Shown: positions 42,782 through 50,417 of the stretch, one piece after another | Position numbering within the stretch: position 1 is the first letter of the stretch | Layout of the letters: every line of letters starts with the position of its first letter | From: JABIKK01 sp964622835 | GTDB lineage: Archaea; Nanobdellota; Nanobdellia; SCGC-AAA011-G17; UBA489 | NCBI GenBank assembly: GCA_964622835.1 | Contig: CAZUSA010000002.1 | Coordinates: 62,001-126,000 of the forward strand | Length of the DNA: 64,000 nt | Direction: 5' to 3' | Program-made: the position numbers and the translations under genes | Notes under the pieces: model-generated | Seen by the model: only the letters and a program-made list of their open reading frames with translations | The model's database searches: none | What the model was told of the DNA's origin: nothing

Positions 42782-45256
42782 ATGCCAGAATTTTCCTTTT
42801 ACCCACTAAGTATCGATAGTATCACCGACCCTGAAGCAGGCAATAGCGGTGTTATTCGCCTCTTTGGACGCACTACAGACAATAAACGCGTTTGTGTTTT
42901 AGACCCCTCTTTTTCAGCATATTTCTGGGCAATCATCGATAAAAAAAGTAGTGTGAAATCCTTAACAGAAGAAATACTTGCTTTGAAACTTGATGAAACA
43001 AAACGCATCGTCCACGCAACAAATGTTACCTACGAAGAAAAACAATTCCTTGGAGAAACTGTTCATGCATTAAAAATTGCTGTTAACAATCCACGAGATA
43101 TCAACGTCTTAAAAGATGACATTAAAGAAATGACAGGTGTTATCAAATGTACAGAAACAGATATTCCACTAGCACAACGATACACTGTTGATACAGGAAT
43201 AGAACCTTTACAATTATGTACTGTTAAAGGAACAGCCATTAAAAAAGATTACATTACTGACATGACTATTGAAGCAACACATCTTACTGCAAAAGAAGAT
43301 AGTTTGTTAACACAACCAAGAATGCTTGCTTTCGACATTGAAGTCTATAATAAAATTCGTTCTCCAAACAGTGATGAAGACCCTATCGTTATGGTGGCAA
43401 TGTATGGAACAGGGAATTATAAGAAAGTAATAACATGGAAAGATTATCCTGGAAGAAAAAAACATGTTACCGTTGTAAAAAATGAAGAAGCACTCATTGC
43501 CATGTTTCTTGATGACGTACGTTCGTTTGGACCAGATTACTTAGTAGGATACTACAGTGATGGATTTGACTTTCCTTATTTGAAAGATCGAGCACACCAA
43601 ATGGGTATTGACTTAGATTTGGGTCTTGACGAAAGTAATGTTCGCTTTTCACGGCGAGCAAATACTTCCACAGCAAAAATAACGGGTATGCCTCACATGG
43701 ATATTTTCAAATTCATACGACGTATCGTTAGTGGACAATTAAATTTACCCTCATACACGCTAGATGCTGTTGCCAAACATTTACTTGGTGAAGGAAAAAC
43801 AGGTGCAGACGTTGGTCAATTATATGCAGCATGGGATGAAGGTGGTGAACGATTAGGAGAATACGCAGAATACAACCTTATCGACGCTAAACGGACGTTT
43901 CAGCTCATGGAGATCATGATACCACAATTAAATGAATTTGTTAAAATAACAGGATTACCGCCAGAAGAAGTTTCTCGCATGAGTTATGGACGCCTTGTAG
44001 AAAGTTATTTACTCAAAAATTTACAACAATTCAATGAAATTGCACCCAATAGACCCTATCAAAATGTTATTGGCGCACGTGACGGGGACCGTGTTGAAGG
44101 AGCTTTTGTTTTCCAACCAGAACCAGGCGTGTATGAAGACGTAGCCGTCTTTGACTTCAAAAGTTTGTATCCAACTATTATCAGTGTTCACAATATTTGT
44201 CCAAGTACCCTAACTGCTGGCAAAAAAGATGCACATACAACACCAGAATTAACCTTTCATGGAAAGAAAAGAACATTCAATTACAATTACAAAAAAGATG
44301 GTATCTTCCCAAAACTTATTCGTGATATTTTAATACGAAGAAATCGCATTAAAGAAATGTTAAAGAAAAATAAAAAAGATCCTGTGTTACATGCACGACA
44401 ATACAGTTTGAAAATACTTGCAAATAGTGCCTATGGATATTTTGGTTTTTCAGGAGCACGATGGTATTGTAAAGAATGTGCAGCATCAACAACAGCCTAC
44501 GGAAGAGATTACATTGCAAAGCTTATAGAAAAAGCAGAAAAAGAAAAGTTCAAAGTTATTTATGGAGACACCGATAGTATCTTTCTTTCATTAGGTGGTA
44601 AGAAAACATTAGCCAATGCAAAAACATTCTTAGACGATGTTAACAAAGAACTACCGAGTTTAATGGAATTAGAACTTGATGGTTTCTATCCACGTGGCAT
44701 CTTTGTTATGAAAAAAGGAGATAAAACAGGAGCAAAGAAAAAGTATGCACTCATTGATGAAGAACATGACGTAAAAATTGTTGGCTTTGAAACCGTACGT
44801 GGTGATTGGAGTGGCATTGCTAAAGACACACAAAAAGAAGTCTTACGTATTATTCTCGAAGATAATGACATAAAAAAAGCCGTACGATACGTGCGAGACG
44901 TTTTAATGAAAACAGAAAGTGGCAAGCTACCTATTGAACAAGTACACATCAGTAAAAAACTTACGCGAGGCGTTGACGAATACACTGCAGAAGGACCCCA
45001 TGTTAAAGTAGCACGACAACTCATTAAACGAGGAGAAACACCAGGTATTGGCAGTACCATTACATATGTTGTCCAGGAAGGAAAAGGGAGTATTGGTGGA
45101 CGTTCCGTGCCAGCAGATGAAGCAGAAGCCTATGATGCCGAATACTATATTAAGAACCAAATTATTCCTGCAGTAGAACGTATCTTCGAAGCAGTAGGAT
45201 ATAAAAAAGAGGATTTACTCGCAGAACATAAACAAAAAAGTTTAGGAGACTTTTAA
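42782..45256 (+). CDS. polB: Family B DNA polymerase
   Basis: The 824-residue replicative polymerase has exonuclease motifs FDIEVY (about 184), GYYSDGFDFPYL and YAEYNLIDAKRTFQL. Polymerase motif A is FDFKSLYPTIISVHNICPST (about 457), motif B KILANSAYGYFGFSG, and motif C YGDTDSIFLSL (594-604). It copies DNA with 3'-5' proofreading. No intein is present. Length is typical. It overlaps the methionine aminopeptidase start by 1 nt (TAATG). The polymerase-nuclease neighbourhood suggests coordinated DNA synthesis and repair. No PolD subunit is seen in this window. Confidence 0.97.
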   Translation: MPEFSFYPLSIDSITDPEAGNSGVIRLFGRTTDNKRVCVLDPSFSAYFWAIIDKKSSVKSLTEEILALKLDETKRIVHATNVTYEEKQFLGETVHALKIAVNNPRDINVLKDDIKEMTGVIKCTETDIPLAQRYTVDTGIEPLQLCTVKGTAIKKDYITDMTIEATHLTAKEDSLLTQPRMLAFDIEVYNKIRSPNSDEDPIVMVAMYGTGNYKKVITWKDYPGRKKHVTVVKNEEALIAMFLDDVRSFGPDYLVGYYSDGFDFPYLKDRAHQMGIDLDLGLDESNVRFSRRANTSTAKITGMPHMDIFKFIRRIVSGQLNLPSYTLDAVAKHLLGEGKTGADVGQLYAAWDEGGERLGEYAEYNLIDAKRTFQLMEIMIPQLNEFVKITGLPPEEVSRMSYGRLVESYLLKNLQQFNEIAPNRPYQNVIGARDGDRVEGAFVFQPEPGVYEDVAVFDFKSLYPTIISVHNICPSTLTAGKKDAHTTPELTFHGKKRTFNYNYKKDGIFPKLIRDILIRRNRIKEMLKKNKKDPVLHARQYSLKILANSAYGYFGFSGARWYCKECAASTTAYGRDYIAKLIEKAEKEKFKVIYGDTDSIFLSLGGKKTLANAKTFLDDVNKELPSLMELELDGFYPRGIFVMKKGDKTGAKKKYALIDEEHDVKIVGFETVRGDWSGIAKDTQKEVLRIILEDNDIKKAVRYVRDVLMKTESGKLPIEQVHISKKLTRGVDEYTAEGPHVKVARQLIKRGETPGIGSTITYVVQEGKGSIGGRSVPADEAEAYDAEYYIKNQIIPAVERIFEAVGYKKEDLLAEHKQKSLGDF

Positions 45257-46128
45257 TGAACGATTGGCTCAAAGCAGGAAAATTAGCAGCACAAGCACGT
45301 GAATATGCACAAGAAGTATGTGTCGCAGGTAAAAGTTATACGTATATTGTGGATACTGTTGAAGATTTCATCATAAAGAGAGGTGGCTTTCCAGCATTTC
45401 CCATGGATATTTCCGTCAACCATGTTGCCGCACATTACTGTCCTTTCATTGACGATCCTGAAGAAAACATTGTGAAAAAAGGAGACGTCATTAAGTTAGA
45501 CATTGGTGTCCACATTAACGGTGCTGTTGCAGACAATGCATGTACTGTTGAAATTGGAACAAACAAATGGGCAAAACTTATTCGTGCATCCAAAGAAGCA
45601 TGTCTTGCTGCATGTGATTTAGCAACGCCGGGTAGACCTATTTATCAACTTGGTGCTATTGTTGAAGATACTATTCGCAGTCATGGATTCAATCCTATTA
45701 CAAATTTAAGTGGTCATGGTGTTGGCTTATGGCAGGTCCATACTGCACCTGCAATACCAAACTATGATAATGGTAATAAAAAAACACTTGTTGAAGGACA
45801 ATACATTGCCATAGAACCCTTTGCTACCGATGGTATTGGTTCTGTCAGCGAAGGTAAACCTTGTGGCGTGTATGGCTTCTTACAGAAAAAACCAGTACGA
45901 TTACCAGGAGCACGAAAGTTAATGGGACACATAGAAAAAACTTACAACACATTACCCTTTACAGAACGATGGTTAAAAGATACACCCAACATTAAATTCT
46001 TATTAGCACTCTTAGAACGAGAAGGTGTTATCAAACAATATACCATCTTACCTGAAAAGAAAAATGGCATGGTCACACAACACGAGAATACCATTGAAAT
46101 AGGAACAGGTATTACGACGAAGATTTAG
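45256..46128 (+). CDS. map: Methionine aminopeptidase (type II)
   Basis: The 290-residue pita-bread metalloprotease has metal ligands in VIKLDIGVHINGAVADNACT (two Asp), SGHGVGLWQVHTAP (His), IAIEPFATDGIG (Glu) and the last Glu in TQHENTIEIG. The helical insertion of about 60 residues between the second His and the last Glu marks it as type II, as in archaea and eukaryotes. It removes the initiator Met from nascent proteins. It is translationally coupled to polB by TAATG. Convergent with the 65-residue membrane protein. Confidence 0.95.
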   Translation: MNDWLKAGKLAAQAREYAQEVCVAGKSYTYIVDTVEDFIIKRGGFPAFPMDISVNHVAAHYCPFIDDPEENIVKKGDVIKLDIGVHINGAVADNACTVEIGTNKWAKLIRASKEACLAACDLATPGRPIYQLGAIVEDTIRSHGFNPITNLSGHGVGLWQVHTAPAIPNYDNGNKKTLVEGQYIAIEPFATDGIGSVSEGKPCGVYGFLQKKPVRLPGARKLMGHIEKTYNTLPFTERWLKDTPNIKFLLALLEREGVIKQYTILPEKKNGMVTQHENTIEIGTGITTKI

Positions 46129-46131
46129 TTC

Positions 46132-46329
46132 TTACATACCTAAGTATTTTAACAATTCAAAAACTAAAAATGCAGGCCAAACAATTGCTTTTAAGACACC
46201 AAGAACACCCATCCAAAAGGTTGTTGCTGTAGATATATAATACACAGCCGCACCAACAAATCCCAATCCATAGAATGCACTGCCTGTAGACTCGTTAGAC
46301 ATACCACAAATAGTTGTTTTCTTTTTCAT
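46132..46329 (-). CDS. Small conserved two-helix membrane protein downstream of cdc48
   Basis: The 65-residue protein has a short hydrophilic head (MKKKTTICGMSNESTGS) and two hydrophobic helices, AFYGLGFVGAAVYYIS and MGVLGVLKAIVWPAFLVF, ending ELLKYLGM. The pattern GFxGAxVYYIS..T.FW.GVLGxLKA..WP is one I recall from several small-genome archaeal and bacterial lineages, with no known function. The ATG is 4 nt after the cdc48 stop, so the two are co-transcribed. A membrane adaptor or a stress peptide are possibilities; nothing in the sequence decides. Confidence 0.7.
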   Translation of the reverse strand: MKKKTTICGMSNESTGSAFYGLGFVGAAVYYISTATTFWMGVLGVLKAIVWPAFLVFELLKYLGM

Positions 46330-46333
46330 AGTG

Positions 46334-48628
46334 TTAACCCATATAACTTTGGTTAGCAGATGATTGTTGTGCTACACGTGCTGCACGTAAGTACTTATCT
46401 TCAATAGCTTTGTACTTCTTAATTTCATCCTGTTTTAATGAAGGCATTATTTTTTCTAATGCAGCATTCCAATCTTTAAGGGATACTTCACCCGATTTAA
46501 TATCACTTCGTAACGCAAACATTGCTGCCTCACGAGATACTGCTTGAATATCTGCACCATTAAAATCTTCTAATTTAACATTGATTTCCTTGAGATCAAC
46601 ATCTTTAGCCATCGGCATATCTTTTGTGTGAATCTTTAAGATTTCTAACCGTGTTTCTTCATCAGGTAATTGTGTTGCAATAATACGATCAAAACGACCA
46701 GGACGTAACAATGCAGGATCGACTAAGTCTGGACGATTCGTTGCTGCTAAGACAACAACATCATTTAATTCTTCAAGACCATCCATTTCAGCAAGCAATG
46801 CATTCACGACACGTTCGGTTACTTGCGAACCAGCATCCAAACCACGTCTCGTTGCTAACGCATCAATTTCATCAAAGAAAATGATTGTTGGAGCAGTTTG
46901 TCGTGCACGTTCAAAGACTTTACGCACACCTTTTTCAGATTCACCAACCCATTTGGTTAATAATTCAGGACCTTTTACTAAAATAAAGTTTGATTCAGAT
47001 TCGTTAGCTACAGCTTTAGCCATTAAGGTTTTACCTGTACCAGGTGGACCATACATTAAAATTCCACGCGGGGGTTTAATACCTAAACGACGGAATGTTT
47101 CAGGATTTTTTAACGGCCATTCAATAGCTTCAGATAATTCTTGTTTTAATTCTTTTAATCCACCAACGTCTTCCCATTTAACATCTGGTGCTTCAACTAA
47201 AACTTCACGTAATGAAGATGGACGAACAATACGTAATGCTGCAGTAAAATCTTCAGCAGTTACTTTCAAGTTTTTCTTTACTTCTTGTGCAATTCCTTCT
47301 TCCTCTTCATGACTATTAATAAGAGGCATTTCGCGACGAATAACATTCATAGCCGCTTCCTTACATAATGATTCTAAATCTGCACCAACAAACCCATGTG
47401 TTTTAGCAGCAATCTTATCTAAATTAACATCCTTTGTAAGTGGCATGTTTCTCGTGTGAATCTTCATAATTTTTAATCGACCTTCACGGTTAGGAACGCC
47501 AATAGTAATTTCTCTATCAAAACGTCCAGGACGACGTAATGCAGGGTCTAATGCGTTCTGCCTATTGGTTGCTCCAATAACAATAACACGACCACGTGAC
47601 TTTAACCCATCCATAACTGTGAGTAATTGTGAGACCATACGACGTTCTACTTCACCATATGTTTCTTCACGCTTTGGTGCAATAGCATCAATCTCATCAA
47701 TGAAAATAATTGTAGGAGCATTCTTTTCTGCTTCTTCAAACAAATTACGAATCTTCTTTTCAGTTTCTCCGTAAAACTTGGATAATAATTCAGGACCATT
47801 AACTAAAATAAAATTAGCATTTGTTTCTGTAGCCACAGCCTTTGCAAGTAATGTTTTACCTGTACCAGGTGGGCCATGTAACAAGACACCTTTCGGTGGA
47901 GAAATACCTAACCCTTCAAAAATTTCAGGTTTCTTTAACGGTAATTCGACCATTTCTCTAATCTTTCTAATTTCTTCTTGCAACCCACCAATATCTTCAT
48001 AGGTTACTTCAGGAACTTTACTTTCGCCATCAGATACTTCAACAGCTTTTGAAGAAATCTTTAACGCAGTGTTTTCTGTAATAATAGCAGGAGCTTTTGG
48101 ATGCACATCAGCAACAATAAACTTTAACGTTCCAAAACCAAATGTGGGACCACTTAAGTCTTCAAACACATTAAAAATTTCTTCGAACGGTGAACCAGTC
48201 ATTGTACGTTTTCTTCGTTTCGAACCGCCAATAGAAATGACATCACCTTTCAAAACAGCACGACCTAACAATCCTTGTTTAAACAATTCAGGATTAGCTG
48301 CTTGAATCATAACACCTTGTTGTGCAGGAGCAATTGTAATAGATTTAGCTTCACGCATTTCTGCTTTCTTTAACGTCACTGCTTCACCAATACCTGTACG
48401 AGCATTGCGACGAATTAAACCATCCATACGAATAATCTTTTGACCAATATCAGAAGGGTATGCTCTATCAACAATACCTAATGTTGTTCGACCACCAGTA
48501 ATTTCAACAATGTCACCAGTCTTAATACCGATTTCACGCATCGTTTGCGAATCTATACGAATAATACCTTTGTAGGCTTCTTCTTGATATGCTTCTTGTA
48601 CTTTGAGTTGGACGGTTGGTTCTTTCAT
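46334..48628 (-). CDS. cdc48: AAA+ ATPase Cdc48/VCP
   Basis: The 764-residue protein has the Cdc48 N-domain (about residues 1-190) and two AAA modules. D1 has LLHGPPGTGKTLLAKAVATE and IIFIDEIDAIAPKREE; D2 has LMYGPPGTGKTLMAKAVANE and IIFFDEIDALATRRGLD, with arginine fingers in LRRPGRFDREI and LRPGRFDRIIA. It is a ring unfoldase that feeds proteins to proteasomes or remodels complexes. Both ATPase sites look intact. A 65-residue two-helix membrane protein follows after 4 nt, and a zinc-ribbon/AbrB gene lies 16 nt upstream on the same strand. Confidence 0.97.
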   Translation of the reverse strand: MKEPTVQLKVQEAYQEEAYKGIIRIDSQTMREIGIKTGDIVEITGGRTTLGIVDRAYPSDIGQKIIRMDGLIRRNARTGIGEAVTLKKAEMREAKSITIAPAQQGVMIQAANPELFKQGLLGRAVLKGDVISIGGSKRRKRTMTGSPFEEIFNVFEDLSGPTFGFGTLKFIVADVHPKAPAIITENTALKISSKAVEVSDGESKVPEVTYEDIGGLQEEIRKIREMVELPLKKPEIFEGLGISPPKGVLLHGPPGTGKTLLAKAVATETNANFILVNGPELLSKFYGETEKKIRNLFEEAEKNAPTIIFIDEIDAIAPKREETYGEVERRMVSQLLTVMDGLKSRGRVIVIGATNRQNALDPALRRPGRFDREITIGVPNREGRLKIMKIHTRNMPLTKDVNLDKIAAKTHGFVGADLESLCKEAAMNVIRREMPLINSHEEEEGIAQEVKKNLKVTAEDFTAALRIVRPSSLREVLVEAPDVKWEDVGGLKELKQELSEAIEWPLKNPETFRRLGIKPPRGILMYGPPGTGKTLMAKAVANESESNFILVKGPELLTKWVGESEKGVRKVFERARQTAPTIIFFDEIDALATRRGLDAGSQVTERVVNALLAEMDGLEELNDVVVLAATNRPDLVDPALLRPGRFDRIIATQLPDEETRLEILKIHTKDMPMAKDVDLKEINVKLEDFNGADIQAVSREAAMFALRSDIKSGEVSLKDWNAALEKIMPSLKQDEIKKYKAIEDKYLRAARVAQQSSANQSYMG

Positions 48629-48644
48629 TTTTGGTATTTTGATG

Positions 48645-49010
48645 TTATCGCTTTAATAAATCTTCCCCCATTTTCTTTGAGAAAAATAAACTCAATTTTT
48701 CCGGTGATTCTAAGGACATACGAATGATGTTGTCTATTTCTTGGAAGGCATCTTGTTGATAATCAATGATTTCTCTAGGGATAGATACAGCGTATGAGTT
48801 GCCTACTAACCGTAATTTAACGGAATAGGTCTTATTACACATGTTTTTGAATTTTTTATACTCTTCTACATCAAGCGGATGAATCCATTGTTCTTGACAT
48901 GATGGACATTCCCACGAACGAAGTTTAAAACCCTGTTTATGGACATATGATTTCTTTGCTTCTTGCTTACATTCTTTACAGACAATAGATGCTTCATTGA
49001 GAGATTTCAT
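48645..49010 (-). CDS. Zinc-ribbon/AbrB-type DNA-binding protein
   Basis: The 121-residue protein joins an N-terminal zinc ribbon (CKECKQEAKKSYVHKQG, then ECPSCQEQWIHPLD, so CxxC pairs) with a C-terminal AbrB/MazE swapped-hairpin segment (VKLRLVGNSYAVSIPREIID). The second motif is the classic looped-hinge LxxxGNSxxVxIPKEI. It is probably a transcription regulator or antitoxin-like protein. No toxin gene is beside it; its divergent neighbour is the RadB-like ATPase and the next gene on its strand is cdc48, 16 nt away. Regulation of one of these is plausible inference. Confidence 0.8.
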   Translation of the reverse strand: MKSLNEASIVCKECKQEAKKSYVHKQGFKLRSWECPSCQEQWIHPLDVEEYKKFKNMCNKTYSVKLRLVGNSYAVSIPREIIDYQQDAFQEIDNIIRMSLESPEKLSLFFSKKMGEDLLKR

Positions 49011-49119
49011 TGTGTATACGAGAAGTATATACGTGCTGTATATAAATGTATTGGTTGAAAAAACAATCCTACGATTTCTGAATAGATTATTTCTTAAAGC
49101 ACCATTATCAGAAGCTCTT

Positions 49120-49719
49120 ATGAATCTTCATGAGTTCCTCGCACGCCAAGGCATTAGCCCGGATAAAGGACTCTTCTTAGTGTATGGTAAAGCAGGTGTT
49201 GGTAAAACAACGTTCTTAATGGAACTTGCAAGCAGCTGCACAGGCAAGGCCTTCATTATCGACACAGAACATGGCTTTAGTATTGACCGTTTCAAACAAA
49301 TAACCAAAGATACTATTCCATTAGATAACTTACTCGTTGTTCGACCGAAAGATTATGAAAACCAAGGAGAAACAATCAACAGAACATCAGATAACGAACA
49401 ACTCTTTTCATTCATTGGTTTAGATACTATCGGCAAACACTATCGTGAAGCAAGTAAAAAAAGTAGAACAGAAGCCAATAACGAACTTGCACGCCAAATG
49501 CGTATCTTAAAAGAAATAGCACGCACAAAACTTGTTGTTGTCTGTAACCAAGTATACCAAGATATAACAAGAAACATTACAGAACCACTCGGAAAAAACT
49601 ACGTAACTAAATGGTGCGACCATGTTATTTACTTAGATGAACAACAAGAACAACGAACAATACGTATCAATGATCATGAAACACCCTTTACATTAACAGA
49701 AACTGGTTTCTTATTTTAA
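49120..49719 (+). CDS. radB: RadB-like RecA-superfamily ATPase
   Basis: The 199-residue protein has Walker A LVYGKAGVGKTTFLMELA, AFIIDTEHGFSIDRF, and Walker B TKLVVVCNQVYQDI with a final beta-strand GKNYVTKWCDHVIYLD. This is the RecA/RadA core without the N-terminal helix-hairpin-helix or the polymerisation linker, as in RadB. RadB is a recombination mediator that works with Hjc and PolD in some archaea. ATG 49120 is chosen because CTTAAAGC lies 23-24 nt upstream; the longer frame from 48997 would overlap the divergent gene. The 3' end overlaps the glycosyltransferase gene tail-to-tail by 4 nt. Confidence 0.8.
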   Translation: MNLHEFLARQGISPDKGLFLVYGKAGVGKTTFLMELASSCTGKAFIIDTEHGFSIDRFKQITKDTIPLDNLLVVRPKDYENQGETINRTSDNEQLFSFIGLDTIGKHYREASKKSRTEANNELARQMRILKEIARTKLVVVCNQVYQDITRNITEPLGKNYVTKWCDHVIYLDEQQEQRTIRINDHETPFTLTETGFLF

Positions 49720-50417
49720 AGACGAATATACTTATCAGCATCAATAAACTTCTTTTCACCCTTAACTATCATACCATGCCTACATAACACACCAGCATGA
49801 ACAAAGGTTTTGAAACCATTCTTACGTGCATCAACACAGAATAAAATATCCTCAGTTGAATTCGTCTTAGGGATTAACCGTAATGGTGTTTTTTCAATAA
49901 CTTCACGTTTGATTAAACAACATCCAAATCCAACAGAATGCATTTCTTTAATTTCACCCTGACGAATTTCAGGAGATTGCAAGGGTAATCGTAACTCTAC
50001 ATTCTCGGTTAACTTGTATGCAACAGGATGGATCAAAGAAACATTGGGATACACAAAAGGACTCAAATACATACCTGACACAATAGGCTTGTCAGCAGCT
50101 AACAAATATGTTAACGCATTTGCAGGCAAAACAACATCAGCATCAACCCAAAAGAGATGTGTATAGGTGCCAGCTAAAAACTGTTTTACAATGGCCTCGC
50201 GTGATGCAAAAACACGTTCAAACTTATCCTTACCTTCTGTCTTGATAACGTCCAACCCTTTACTCTTTAACATAGCAAAGAACGTTGTCGTTTTAGAATT
50301 ATCAGCAAAAAGAATATGAGGATTATTCTCTTGCTGCTTAACTGCCTCCAAGTACTCTTCAAAGAACGGTTCTGCACCCTCGTAAATAGGTGTTCCAATA
50401 AGTATAGTGTTTGTCAT
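49716..50417 (-). CDS. GT-A-type glycosyltransferase-like protein
   Basis: The 233-residue soluble protein has a nucleotide-sugar fold: TILIGTPIYEGAEPFFEEYL, PHILFADNSKTTTFFAM and the DxD motif LFWVDADVVLPANAL. Strands and acceptor-side segments follow (PIVSGMYLSPFVYP, MHSVGFGCCLIKREVIEK, STEDILFCVDARKNGF, FVHAGVLCRHGMI). It resembles family-2-like enzymes. Substrate and product are unknown; no membrane segment is present. The start overlaps the topA stop by 4 nt, so it is translationally coupled to topoisomerase, which says little about function. Confidence 0.8.
   Translation of the reverse strand: MTNTILIGTPIYEGAEPFFEEYLEAVKQQENNPHILFADNSKTTTFFAMLKSKGLDVIKTEGKDKFERVFASREAIVKQFLAGTYTHLFWVDADVVLPANALTYLLAADKPIVSGMYLSPFVYPNVSLIHPVAYKLTENVELRLPLQSPEIRQGEIKEMHSVGFGCCLIKREVIEKTPLRLIPKTNSTEDILFCVDARKNGFKTFVHAGVLCRHGMIVKGEKKFIDADKYIRL

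Noticed and set aside
46881..48305. Series of plus-strand frames opposite cdc48
   Set aside because: They mirror the conserved AAA+ motifs on the other strand and break at each non-conserved stretch.
48997..49119. Longer N-terminus of the RadB-like gene
   Set aside because: It would overlap the divergent zinc-ribbon gene, and the extra 41 residues are not RadB-like; TATA spacing favours ATG 49120.
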